In this document: in pieces, positions 1-14,300 of the stretch
Layout of the letters: the number at the start of each line of letters is the position of its first letter
How positions within the stretch are numbered: position 1 is the stretch's first letter
Assembly (NCBI RefSeq): GCF_000004195.4
Contig: NC_030678.2
Coordinates: 135,471,047-135,535,046, forward strand
Direction: 5' to 3'
DNA: 64,000 nucleotides
From: Xenopus tropicalis
Lineage: Eukaryota; Chordata; Amphibia; Anura; Pipidae
Translations under genes and position numbers: made by a program
The notes under the pieces: generated by a model
The model's database searches: none
Seen by the model: the letters and a program-made list of their open reading frames with translations, nothing else
Told to the model about the DNA's origin: nothing

Positions 1-2237
1 AAAAAATGCTCACTCCTAATCTGAGTTATTGGATACTGTATCTAAAAATAATATAAAAAATGCACTAAAATCCAGGATTCTAACAAATGGCAAGATTTTT
101 AGTGGCTTTTAAGATTCTGACAAATGACAAGACATTTTTGTAAAATGTAAAACTACCACAGTTCCACCCTGTTTTTCCTGGAATTCTGTTGCTCAGAGAA
201 CTAAGGATACTTTTTTAAATGCAAGAAATGAAATACAGGCAATGATTATGCACACACATACACTGGTTAAGTTTCCCTTTAAATAGGAGCATTGATACAG
301 CAAGCTCTGTCACAGGAGTAGGTGCTGTGTTTCCCTTAACTCTCCATTCTGTCACACACACACACACAAGATTTGGCATATGACTCAGGCTGACACAAGA
401 ACTGCTGGGCTCTGGCTTTTCCTCTCCCAGGCCAGCAGCCCGCCTATTTCCTGTCTGCAAGATCTCCAGTCCCCCCACCACCTCCTGCTCATTTCCTGTC
501 TGACTGCATGTTCTATTTCAGGGGATGCTTTTGGCTGACGTATATCGAGATTATGGCCCAAGTCCCACCTAGGGGGATGTCAAAGTATCTTTTCGCCCCT
601 CTTTTATCGGCTTCTGTATAGTGAGGTTAACACTATATTGTGCTCAGCACACACATTTCCATGTTATCAGACACTTTCATTCAGAGGGAAAGCACATGTG
701 GCTAAGCTTCTGGGGGCTGAATACTATAATTAATCATTTTATTTTCCAGTAAGACTTTTTTTTACTTCAAGAGTAACCATTTAAGCTTGAAAACGAGCCT
801 TTAAACATAAATCAGCCTAAAAGTGTGCATACAAAAGCTGAACAAAACTGGTATAGAGGGCTACTGGGAGAAAAATTAACTTAAAAGGAAAGTTAAAGAT
901 AGAAAACCATAAAGATAACATGCTTTTCACCACAGTTTAACAATACAGCATGTGCTTTTCTATGCAAAAGCTTGGCAGAATTTCCAATGACAACCTGTGC
1001 ATAGCACATTATTCAAGTAGGCTTAAAGAACAACGTGCCTCTGCCAATTTGCTGTAGTAAAATGAATTATGATGTGTAAGAATGGATTGCCCTCTGGTAC
1101 CAAAATAGCATGTACATTTTTGTATATTCTTAGGAATACTGAAAACTAAGCATTTTGCTCTATGACGACAAGTTTTGTTTCAGGTTGTCTCCTGGACCAT
1201 GGAATTTAACCAATTCATAGTGTCTCTCAGTCAATTGCTGTTAAAGCAATCCACTCTAGGGCCCATGGTATTTAGTATCTGGGCAAAGGGACCAATGTAC
1301 TCCATTATGACCTGGACCTTTATTCGTACTTGTTAAGCACAAGCAGCCCTTGAACTCCCAGCATCTCTTATCAGCACTAATCAGTGACATAGGATGGTGC
1401 CAGCAACTGCAAAGCGAGTGTACGCACTAGGAAAGAGCACACTAAAGAGTATAAATGAGAGAGCTAAGCAGCAATTCCAAACATGGAAGATATAGTTTGC
1501 AGGAAATACGGCTGTTCCTGTTTCTTGTGTTTCCGTTTCAGATGCTACCTCATCCGGATTCCTGCTTACAGGCACCTGGACATCAGTGTTGTGTCATTGT
1601 ACTGATACACTGTGTGACTATGCACTACTGTGTACTGGAGGCTGACAGTCTGCTTAAGCCAGTATTTAATAGAAAATTACAGGAGAGCATCAGGCTCTTA
1701 ATTTATTTGACCTTTCTCTTTTTATTTTCCCTATGGATTTTTACAAATATTTCCAGCACAGAAGACAGCAACACATTACACTGCCCTTGAAAAATGCCAT
1801 AATCAGCTTCAAAATGGTCATGCCTTTCCTTCATTCGAGCATTTTCTACACAAAATTTCCCCAGTTTGCACAGTGACGGACAGCTTCCTCTCATTGTCAA
1901 TGCACGCAGTTACGGGGCAATTTTGGCCTGTATTTGCCTTTTCTCCAATGGTGTTTTTATCCTGGTGTGGAAAATGCATAGTGTACCTTTGCTGAGCAAA
2001 CAGAACAACCTTTTGCGCTGGTCACCTGTCAATATTTTACAGTACGCAGTTTTAAACAGAAACCGGGTGATTCTGGTTCTGCTGCACAAGGATGTTCGCT
2101 TTATCAAAGGCAGCAAATTCTACTAGCTTTTAAATATTACAATATTTGAATATATTATATAGAAAGACTGATAGAAACAGAGAAAGACCCAGCTGGAAAT
2201 CTGTTCATTAGTCAGAAAGAGAATGTTTGGTTCTCAC
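1..2237 (-). other. FMNL3 intron 4 (incomplete)
   Basis: Begins with GTGAGA at 2237 and runs off the window. It holds a (CA)n run at about 354-369. A short imperfect direct repeat (ACAAATGGCAAGA / ACAAATGACAAGA) lies near 83 and 119. I see no exon matching the next FMNL3 segment and no recognisable transposon. Confidence 0.7.
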
Positions 2238-2314
2238 CCAATATGGTTGGTGCGGAGAGAGATTTCTAGCTCACGCAGAACTTTCGTGGATTCTTGTACT
2301 CTTCTCCTAAATTT
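2238..2314 (-). CDS. fmnl3: FMNL3 coding exon 4
   Basis: It is 77 nt, beginning [10 protein letters not shown] and ending in TNHI plus two bases (GG) before donor GTGAGA. It therefore leaves phase 2, and the next exon (starting within GW of the family sequence) must lie beyond position 1. The acceptor is TTATTTAG. Confidence 0.95.
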
Positions 2315-5300
2315 CTAAATAAAATAACAATATAAATTAGCAGGGAGATTTGGCATGCAGTTTTGCATAGTGATTAATCAGGTTTCTTAAAGGAACAGTA
2401 ACACTAAAAAATGAAAGAGCTTTAAAGTAATAAAAATATAATGCACTGTTGCCCTGCACTGGTAAAACTGCTGTGTTTGCTACAGTAACACTACTATAAT
2501 TTATATAATAAGCTGCTGTGTAGCCACGGGGGCAGCCATTCAAGCTGGAAAAAAGGAGAAAAGGCACAGGTTACATAGCAGATAACAGATAAGTTCTGTA
2601 GAATACAATAGTGTTTTATCTGTTATCTGCTATGTGCCTTTTCTCATTTGAATGGCTGCCCCCGGGGCTACACAGCAGCTTATTTATATAAATTATAGTA
2701 GACTTTCTGAAGTAAACACACAACTTTTACCAGTGCAGGGCAGCAGCACATTATATTTTAGTTACTTTTATACACTTTCATTTTTTGGTGTTACTGTTTC
2801 TTTAAGAGTCTTCTGCATCTTGTTTGTATTGTTTACTTTAAGGCTGCATAATAATAGTTAACTATAATGCTAAGCATCTTCCAACCCAACACATTCTGCA
2901 AGCTGTGGTCATGTAACAAGTGGCATTCTACAGACGTACCAGAGTATACTCCACTGGTTATTCATGTACTGTGATACAGATTAAAATAAACATGATCCTA
3001 ACATTTATGGTGTACTGGATAAATGGTTAAGAACAGAAGCATCAGTTACCTGTGAATTCAAGTACGGGGAGACCTGAACAGGCAAAATAATTGCAGATGC
3101 TTTATTGATATTGATTTATATAATGTACAGCATTTCAATAATGTATCAACAATTATTTTGCCCATTGGTGCTCTCCCTTCTTGATTGAGTAGTGTCTGTT
3201 CTTAGATTCTTGATCTGTATTTTGAGGTTGATGCACTTAATATCTATACACTGATACAGGTTGTGTACTGAATATCTATACACTGTAGCACCTGGCGTCT
3301 GTACCTAAAACAGACAAACAGACAGAAAAAACAGACAGACAACGCGCAGAGTTGCTATCAGCACACAAGGACGTACCAACATTAAATACATATTACCTTT
3401 CGTGTGACACCAGGGTCTAAAAAGGACTGTAGTTTCTGGATGTAAGTATGCGGTGGATTTTTCACTTGAAAGCGCTCCTGAAAAAAAAAATCAGATTATT
3501 TTAAAGGAGTCAATGGAAAAATTAGACATAAATCAATACATAATTCTTTATTGTAATAACCTGAATCAGGATATCAGACACAGCAACAATACTGTTCCCA
3601 TTTACTTCCAAGAAAAAGTTCATATTATGGATAACAACATCTGATTCTGCTGTCAGCTTGGGATGGATAAGCGGTTGTATTACATTTTGTGAGATTGTTG
3701 CTGGAAAGTAACATCAATGTCCCTATGGGGCAAATCACGCAGGGAAATGTTCGCTCGTCCAGTGTTTTGTGAATACAATGGCCAGCAAATCCCTACAAAC
3801 CTAAGATTGCCATACAAGCAGCAGGAAGTAAACTGCTCAGACATCATCAGCCAATAAAAATTCACTTGTGATATGTATGGCAACTAGGATACATATTGCA
3901 GCCCAATTGAAATCAAATCTATTGCCTATCACGAAAGTCTTGGACAAAATCAAATACATACACACCAATGAGGTCCTCAAATACCAACTGGAAAATGAGA
4001 CGGCATTATATCTTAAAGGAACAGTAACACCAAAAAATTAAAGTGTTTTAAAGTAATTAAAATATAATGTGCTGTTGCTCTGCAAAAAACTGGTGTTTTT
4101 GCTACAGAAAAGCTACTTTATAAATAAGCTGCTGTGTAGCCATGGGGGCAGCCATTCAAGCTGGAAAAAAGGAGAAAAGGCACAGGTTACATAGCAGATA
4201 ACTCGTAGATAAGCCCCATATAATGGGGGTTTATCTGCTAAGTAACCTGTGCCTTTTCTCCTTTGAGTGGCTGCCCCCATGGCTACACAGCAGCTAACGT
4301 ATATAAACTATAGTAGTCTTTCTGAGGCAAACACACCAGTTGTAGCAATGCAGGACAGCAGAGCATTATATTGTAATTACTTTTATACACTTTCATTTTT
4401 TGGTGTTACTGTTCCTTTAAGATATGGGACACCTGGATACTAAATAGAGACAATCTCTATTGATTATAAGGCTATGGGTAGGGCCCCCTCTACTTAGGCT
4501 ATCATAAAGTAATATTTATGAAATCCAAAGCTTAGAAGAAAAAAAAAAATTAGCATTGAAATATCCTCACCTAGAGACCTAGAGCGCAAATTGTTATATT
4601 TATTTTATAAATATAACATTATTTTCTATATTTATTTTTCTTTTTATCTTGTTACATGATCTTTAAGCCTTACAAATGTCCTAACATACAATGTGACAAG
4701 CATGTAAAGAATAAAGACTAATGTATCAATAAAACATGTAAAAACTAATAAGAAACAAAGTTTCTCTTGTGTGTGTGTGAACACCTAAAAAAAGGTTTTT
4801 ATTATTCCATAAAAAAAGACTTATTTATAATTCTTTCTTGAAATTGTAAAACTAGAGGGATCACAATTTTTCTAGCCAGTTAGCTGTGGGTCCATAGTGT
4901 GAAAGGCAAATAAATTGTGAATACTTCTTATACCCTAATCCTAATCCAGGAGGTCATTTTTTTTTATACACAAATTCATTAAGTAATGTGACCCAGGTGT
5001 CACCAGAACTGTTCACAGGAATATATTTTACAGGTTATTCAAGGCTCTTGTGCATTGTATGTATGTTATAAGCCACGTCTTTTTCAGGCAGTTTAAACAA
5101 CTTTGGAATGGATTCCAGCTTTACAGACTTCATGGTATTACATCATGTTTGCGTGCTTAGAATTCATGTCCACAACAGGAGAGATTTATGCAATGCATAT
5201 ATAATGCCAATGTTCGTTATGGGAACCACTGGCTTTCCAGGGACTTGCTGTGCTACTCTGACTTCTCCCACAATGTTGCACAGCTCTAATTTATGCAATA

Positions 5301-8300
5301 TAATAAGTAGTAAAGAGACCAAGGAAGGTGCATGCATTGTGGCCTTCTCTGGAACTGGAACGTAGGACTGAAACTCTGAAGCCATACCTGGTCACAGATA
5401 AGATCCCACTTCTTTTCGTTATCGTACTGCCGCAGGAGCCGGGCTTTATCTGGAGGAAGATTCATGGAGCTCTAAATGAGAACCAAACCCAATTATAAGA
5501 ATTTGTTGTCACAAAAAAAAGCAGAAAAGGCCAATATCTACATATTGGCATCACTATATTATATAGATAATTAATGCTATTAAACTTAATTTTATAGTTA
5601 AATAAATATATAAATATGCTCTATTAAGCATTAAGGCAGGCTCGTAGCAGTGGAAGTATATGTCACAAGGAAGTTAGGGGCAATATAAAAAAATGAATCA
5701 ATATAGGAACATACCCAAACTGTGCGGAAAGAAGTTGACAGTAACAAGGGCAGCAGAAAGTTATAGAAGAGGACAAATATCTAACTAAAACATGAGAACA
5801 CAAGAGACTGGGAGAAAGGGAAGCTAAAAGAAGGCAAACACAGTTGAACATAGCGGAGATGAAAAAAGCAAGAGAACAGAGGAAAAAAAGGGTGGAAGAA
5901 ACCAGCCAAGTACAAGGCGGGACACAAGGTGAAAGCAGATCAGAAAAAGTAAGAACTGGAATTTGTGAAAGAATAAAAATGTATGAAGCAAAGAAGAGAA
6001 AATGTAAAAAATTAATTAAAACAACTGCTGACTGCTTTTTGCTCTTATCTCTGTTTTACAGTTTTCACTATATGCCTGTATGGTCTGCAACACTACACTA
6101 TGCTGAAGACACACCTAGGAAAAATATCCTCAGGTAGCAGCCATGCAATTCTTCCCCAGGTGATTTAATATAATTTATTTTTAAAGTTAACCCAATTGAT
6201 AAATAATTGTAGTTTTTTGATAAGAATGAAACATAATATACATATGTTTTTTTCTTTCTCAATAAAATAGCTACCAATGCAATGCCTGTGTTAACTCAGC
6301 AGTTAGTGAATCTATATTTACCCTATTTCCCTAAAGTGCCCACCCCAAGGTGATATGTACAGTCAATTTTAGGAAGCAACCAACTCTGCAGCAGAAACTA
6401 GTTCTTTGCCAAAAATGTTTTATGATGCCATAAGATGTACTCCATGGAATGGTAAATTCTGATTGTTCAGGACGAGGGGGTGGCAAGATTTTGTTAAAGG
6501 AGATCTACTACTACAGAAATTATGTACATATGCTTCTGTGAGCAGTTTGACATTTAAAAATAATTTGTGGCAGTTTGTGAGATATTAGCAGGTTTTAGGG
6601 GCAAATACCAGGCTTTCGTTAGAGCAAAAGCTCTCTCTGAAAGTGAGAGCGTCAGCAACCCTAGGGATAACTGACTTTAAATTAGGGCAACGGTAGACGT
6701 AGAGCTTTGGTGTCCACACAGCCTCTGTCATGGGTAACAAAGCAATCGAGAACACGGTGCTGCCTACTTAAGTGCTATATAAATTAAAAAAAAATACATA
6801 CAAATATCTAATTCAGAAGAATGACCAGTGACAAATCTGCACTACCGCAAGTGAAAAATCTCCCTAAAATGCTTTCCCACCAGCAATGATCGCCAAATGG
6901 AAAACATACGTGTCGCTTTGTTGCCTTGCAACACAAATTCAGGCATCATCGAAAAAACAATGCAGTGCGTAAGTTTTTCCACTCTACATTATTGCCAGTG
7001 GGAAACGATTTCAGAAATTTTGTCACCCTTGGTAGCACAGATTTATTCCGACCTTAAGGTGTGTTTTGGCTTCCTCTCACCTTACTACCTGCCCACTTGA
7101 TCCTATTCCTTCTAAACCCCTGCGCAATGCCAATCCTTCTTATCAAAAGCCTTAACTCATCTACTCAATCTCTTACTCACTACTGGAATCTTTCCCACCC
7201 AACTAATAAATGCACTTGTAACCTCTATTCTGAAAAAACCCTTTCTCGATCCCTCCAATCTTAGTAATCTCCGACCCATCTCTCTGCTCCCTTTTATCTC
7301 TAAACTGCTTGAGTGCCCAGTTTACAACCAACTGACGCTATTCCTCTCTAACAATAACCTGATGGATCCACTACAATCTGGTTTTAGACAACAACACTCC
7401 AAAGAAACTACTCTAACTCGACTAATGACCTCTTATTGGCTAAAGTCAAAAACACTACTCACTACTAATACATCTTGATCTCTCATCTGCTTTTGACACT
7501 GTGGATCACCCTCTTCTCCTCCAGTCTCTTTACCCTCTTGGCCTTCCAGACACTGCCTTGCCATAGTTTTCATTTTACCTTTCAGATCGATCCTTTATTG
7601 TCTCTTACAATTGAGCATCCCAACAGAGCTCTCCCTTGGCTCCTCAAGGCTCTGTCCTGGGCCCCTTATTATTTTCTCTCTAAATTTCCTCTCTTGGCAA
7701 ACCAATCAATTCATATGGCTTTCAGTACCACCTCGATGCTGATGATTCTCAGCTCTATCTCTCCTCTCCTAATGTCTACTTGCATGTCCCAACGTTACCT
7801 TAAATAAAACTTATCTAAGACAGAACTGGTTCTCTTTCCCCAATCCAACACACACATTGTCCCTGAGGTATCTATCACCATTAACAATTCTACTAATCAC
7901 CCCATCTTCCCAGGCCTTGGGGTTATCATAGATTTGCCCTGTCCTTTACTCCTCATATGAAGTCATTTATCAAATCATGTCACTTTAATCTAAGAAATAT
8001 TTCCAAAATACAATCATTTATCATCCAAGATGCTGCCAGAATTCTTATTCACTCTCTCATCATATCACGCTTGGACTACTGTAACTCTCTATTAATTAGC
8101 CTTCCCCTTCAGAGACCGGCCCCTCTCCAGTCTATAATGAATAGTGCTGACAGGCTCATACACCTTTGCAGCCAATATCCTCTGCCATGCCACTCCCTGC
8201 CAATCCTTGCACTGGCTTCTGCTACCATCCAGAATAAAATTCAAAGTTATGACCCTCACATTTAAAGCGGTTCATAACTCTACCCCTTCCTACATCTCTG

Positions 8301-11300
8301 ATCTTATCTCTAGATACCAACCAACCCGCATGTTATGTTCCTCTACTGACCTGCTTCTCAACTCCTCTCTCATCATCTCCTCACACACATTCAAGACTTT
8401 GCAAGGGCTGCCCCCCTTCTCTAGAATTCGCTCCCGCACTCTGTCCAACTTTCTCCCAATCTTTCTGCCTTCAAAAGATCTCTAAAAACACATTTATTTA
8501 AATTGACATAACCTCAGTAGGCTGCTAAAAGCAATACCTTGTGCTACATGTCTTACACTGCTTTATTCTGCCCTTGCCCATTCCCACACCTTGTGTCTCA
8601 ACCCTTTCTCCTTATTGACTGTAAGCTCTTTTGGACAGGGCTCTCTTCACCTCTTGTATTGGTTATTGGTTGCTTTGTATGTAACTCTGTATGTCACCCA
8701 CTTATTGTACAGAAATGTCGAATAGGTTGGCGCTTTATAAATACATGTTAATAATAATAATTATGATAATGACGGGGGGGGGGTTTGTGTGCGCGGGGTG
8801 CTCGGGCGCCGGATGAGGAGTAGTCCTGCAGTGCCTGGCCACGGTCTGGGCGGTGCTACGTGTGACGTGCGGTGGTGCGGGCATGCTCAAAATGTGTGTA
8901 CCTGACTGCTACATGGTATAATCATTTTTATTTAACAAAATTAGTTGCCTTGAGTATAAGCCGAGGATTCCTTTTTTAGCATATTTTGAGTGCTGGAAAA
9001 CTCGGCTTATACTCGAGTATATACGGTAGTTAGAATGTCCTGTAAGGAACCACTGTTATCAGTAGCTACAGAACTAATTCTGGATATAAAGATATATAAA
9101 TAAAAGAGAAAAATTACCTGTAATGTACAAACTCTCTACCCTATTTTAGACCCCTACCCTGTTGATGTATTATAGGAAAGGTTAGTACAGAATCCGTTTG
9201 CAGGAGATCAATACATGCATTTTTGCAGATTTTTTGTTTCTGCCTTTCTTTATGCAATTTAGATATTTACCCAACATAGGGAAACAAGTGTAATTTACGG
9301 CAGACAAGAAGATATTTGCCTGTGTCAAATGACTTTACTCCTCTGCCTCAGTGAAAAACAGCTCTGTGCTTCCCACACACTTACTAAATATTTCACAGAT
9401 AGCGACTCCCTAGCGTGCACTACATATTGTGTGTCATTGTGGGCATTCAAGCCATTAACTGTTTACAACTCTGTGGCAGCCACCATTCCCAGACTTCAGT
9501 AATCAACCCCTTTAAAGGAAATATAAAAGCTATAGTTCTGCAACAACTGTTGGCCCAATTTTTGTTTTTACATTCCTTTTACTGGACAAAGTCTTAATAG
9601 TTAGTTTAGTGTTGAGGATATTTTTCCTTCTACCGAAAGCGCACAAAAGACTGGGAACTGATCTACTAAATGATCGTTTTTTCTTGAAAGCATAAAACTT
9701 AAAAACAGTATGCTACTGTCACATTATTTATAAACTTTTGCATTGCACAACTTTTCAATACACAACGTTTACGACATTTTAATGGTGTTAAAGTTATTAG
9801 TTACTATTGAAAGCAGTATTTGTCATTTGTTCCCTACATGGCTGGTTCTGACTCTTGAAACAATGTAGCAGAAGCCAGAAAATGGTGGCCAAACACTACC
9901 CAGTTCCCTAAAATATGTGACTGATTGGCCTACCTTTCTTTTGCTCAGGCTGTGGAACATTTTTCTCACCTGCTGATGGGTATATGGTACATTTGCAGAT
10001 GAGCAACTGAAGAGTAAATTTACAAAAGTAATAAATCTGAGATACAAGAGGAGTGCACAATGATTTGCCAAAGCCAATTCTTGACAAGAACACTGAAGTC
10101 ATGATTAGGTTGCCAAGTGGCTATTTTAGCAGCTTGAGAGTACAAATGATGCCTGTTGTCAATGTTTTTACTACTGAAAAGCCCAAAATAGTAGGAAAGA
10201 CAGTATTTCTTTCACTAAATCCTAGTTCCTACGTGATCCTGCCCGATGCCTGACATCAATAACCTCTCTTACAGATGGGGGGGGGGAGTGGCTGTTGGGA
10301 GATGTTTTGTTTACAGCATTTCTCCCTGAGCCAGCAGCAGTGATCTAAATTGGTTGTGTGCCTTGGCTTAAGACTTTATCATACTTCAGTGCTGCAAACA
10401 ATCTTTTTAGAGAAAATAACTATTTTGCTGACTCTAGTAAATCATGCTTAACGGGACAGTGCACAAAGCCCTTTCAATGTTAGGTTCTATACCTGTATTA
10501 ACTTGCGCTCTATTATCTGGAGTGTTGGAACCAGGGGGGCTTGGTAGGGGGATTTTCTGTAATTTGGATAACCATACTTAAAGTCCCACCTAAGAACAGT
10601 ACATTCTAGGCTTGTAACTTTTTCCTGTATTGCAGGTATTGAACCCTTTGATCTGTATGCCTTCTCCACTGCCTTTTGGTTGCAAAAAATAATTCGGCAG
10701 CTCTGCTTGGTACAAGAGCCAACAAATCTGTCCTTCAAACTCCATAATATTCAGCAAAATCCCCCAGCCCACTGATTCCTACTCCCCAATCAACTGTGGA
10801 TGACGGAGGAAAAGACTCCTGTAAAGCTTACTGTTCTTTTATAGTGCACCCACACCCTCATACAGCCTCAGTATTTAGCTTACAATCCAACAGCAATGGC
10901 CATCCTCCAATTATGATCTGAATCCTTTATGTATCATAACTGATTCTTAGCACTTTCTTTCTGACGGTAGAGGGCTTATTTCACCTTTAATTGTTTAGCA
11001 GTGGGGACTTGGCCATAAACACCCAGGAATTACTTGCAGAGCCCTAGTCATTTCTCCCTTGCACAGCGGGAAGTTTATTTGGTTTTTGCTCTGATTAATG
11101 AACTGCTATCATATTCTGCCAATGCTGTACAATGCCCCATCCACGCATCTGGCTCACAGCCAATAGGTATTTACACAGCACAATGCCTTCCTAGCGTGAA
11201 GCTTTTACTGAATGTTGCTGTAACAGGGCATTTGTAAATTATACAGAGCAGGCATTTACAAAGATTGAAGAATATTATTTTAAATCAGACAGCAAAGTAA

Positions 11301-14300
11301 AACTGCCAGGAAAGAAAAACAGTCATCTTTATTTGAATCAAAAAGTCTAATTGTTTTAATGATGTCATTTATCATTTAAAGTGAAAGGCTTAAATCTCAA
11401 ACGGATCAGAGTAATTCCAGGTTTAGTGCTTAAACGGCTTATGGAAACCCTTACGAGAGGCACAGCCGTCACATCACGTAACATTAAGCAAGTCACTTGA
11501 GTTAATAATTAGCTGCCCCTTTTACAGCCTGCTCCTATTTTCAGGCAGGGGTATAAGGGTCAGGCTGCCCTGCAGCCCCGGGAGCATTTCTGGATCTTAA
11601 ACCTGGCAGACGCCCTCTTTATGTATCTGAAAGCTGTAAATGAGCCCCCCTGTGCTATGGTGAATGGGGGCAGGGATATGAAAATGGGGAGGTGGCCAAA
11701 TGCTGCACATCTGTGCAAGCTCCCTACAGGGCCAAGTACTCCCTCCCAGCTCTCATATATACACTTCTCAAATTCCAGATTCCCAAATCCACCTTTCAAA
11801 CTCACCCCTGAAAAGTGCCCCTTTTGCAGTATTGGTCCTACAGACAATGAGTTATTTTCAGAGTTCTTATAACAGGAGCCAGCTGGCCTAATACTAAGGG
11901 TGCAATGTTTTCAGAAATCATAGACCCCTTCTGTGAAGGTTTGGCTGCTGCTTCTTCCCTTCTGGCTATTTTGTTATGTGTCCACATTCCCCCTTTATAC
12001 CAGTTAAAGCTCTGCACACACAAAACAGTCTGGGCACCCCTGTGAGCACCTAACCACATTCACCACACATGCCTTCTAAATCAAAACGCATTCCATTAAC
12101 TAGTTAGTGGCATTATGGTGGATGTGCACATACAGGCGTGACCAATTTTCTATTTTATTGCCCATGCACTATTCCTGTATAGACACCTCCAAGAGCTATT
12201 TTAATAGACTGTCCTGTGATTCCACCCTGCAGGCAGATGAGGGTAGAACACCAACACCTATTCAGATGTGTTCAATCGGCCAATGACAGAATTCTTCAAC
12301 TGTTTGGACAACAAACAGGACAGCCTGTGAATGGCCTCTCTTTTAGTGTCACAAAGAAAAAAACACTTTCACAGGAAAATGGTTATGCCGAAAAAGGATT
12401 TAAAGAGCAGAGGATACTGCCAAAAATTTTATGACAGTGAAAGCATGCCTTCAGAAATAAGGCCACATTTAACTAGGCAATGTGGCTTTTAAGCCAGTAA
12501 ATGTGTTTTTATGTCAGGAATGCGCACTGGGCCTGCCTTGGACCACCACAACTCTATTTGACATCATTTGTTTTTAATACAGTCCTACAGAGTATTATTC
12601 GATAGGATCTGTGAACTGTTTCTTTATATAAGTCCTGCAAGTTTTCGCAGGATGTATTCAATTCCTTACACAACACACAGCCACCAATCATGCAGGTGTC
12701 TGAGGGCAGTGGCACATAGGGAGATAAGTCGCCGCCATAAGTCATCATTATTGCAGGTGACTAATCTCCCTGACAGAACATCCCACCGGAAAGAATGTAA
12801 ATCGCCGGTGCACAACTAATCTCCCCAAAATGCATTCCCACCGGCAATAAGGTGAATCACCAGTGGGAAGGAAAACATAGTGCTGTGTATAGAGTATAAA
12901 TAAATCTAAAGCAACTAGACTTGTTAAGTAATCATTGAAGACGTTTCACTATTCATCCAAGCAGCTTTTTCAGTTTAACGGACTGGTATGGGAAGTCCCC
13001 AGCATATGTACTATAATCCAATCACAATGGCACTTTGTAACTCTTCAGAAAGGTGACATCTAAAACTCACAGAGGTGAGAATGCTGTGGACTTTAAAAAG
13101 ATCTGGTTTGGTAAATGAACAAATCTTCGGCATTCAGCAAAATCCAAAATTATATGTTTGGTGCATCCCTACCTCGTCAGAGTAGAGGCAAGAGAAGGAC
13201 TGGCCAATGTATACAGAGCTTTCATACCCAGTCTGACTGCTGGGGACAAGAGAATGAAATACTTTACATATATACAGTGGATATAAAAACTCTACACACC
13301 CCTGATAAAATGTCAGGTTCCTGTGCTGTACAAAAAAGAGACAAAGATAAATCATTTCAGAACTTTTTCCACCTTTAATGTGACCTATAAACTGTACCAC
13401 TCAATTGAAAAACAAACTGAAATCTTTTAGGTGGAGGGAAGAAAACCAAAAAAACTACAATAATGTGCTTGCATAAGTGTGCACACCCTTAGACTAATAC
13501 TTTGTTGAAGCACCTTTTGATTTTATTACAGCACTCAGTCTTTTTGGGTATGAGTCTATCAGCATGGCACATTTTGACTTTGCAAGATTTGCCCACTCTT
13601 CTTTGCATAAACACTCCAAATCTGTCAGATTGCAAGGGCATCTCCTGTGCACAGCCCTCTTCAGATCAACCCACAGGATTCAGGTCTGGGCTCTGGCTGG
13701 GCCATTCCAAAACTTTAATCTTCCGGGGAAGCCATTCCTTTGTTGATTTGGATGTATGCTTTGGGTCGTTGTCATGCCTCATGTTCAGTTTTCTAGCAGA
13801 AGCCTGAAGGTTTTGTGCAAATATTGACTGGTATTTTGAACTGTTCATAATTCCCTCTATCTTAACTAAGGCCCCAGTTCCAGCTGAAGAAAATTAGCCC
13901 CAAAGCATGATGCTGCCACCACCATACTTCACTGTGGGTATGGTGTTCTTTTGGTGATGTGCAGTTTTGTTTTTGCACAAAACATTTTTTTGGAATTATG
14001 GCCAAAAAGTTCAGATGTGTTTTTGCAAAATGTAGCCTGGCTTGGATGTTTTTCTTCGCAAAAAAAGGTTTCTTCTTGACACTCTACCCCATAGCCCAGA
14101 CATATGAGGAATACGGGAGATTGTTGTCACGTGTACCACACAGCCAGTACTTGCCAGCTATTTCTGCAGCTCCTTTAATGTTGCTGTTGGCCTCTTGGTA
14201 AGCTCCGTGACCAGTTTTCTTCTCATCTTTTCATCAATTTTGGAGGGAAGTCCAGTTCTTGGTAATGTAACTGTTGTGCCATATTTTCTCCACTTGATGA

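Noticed and set aside
1455..1790. 111-codon plus-strand frame in FMNL3 intron 4
   Set aside because: Hydrophobic chance frame that overlaps other frames on both strands, with no family match.
5844..6137. Lysine-rich 97-codon frame
   Set aside because: Purine-rich low-complexity DNA. It has no homology that I recognise.
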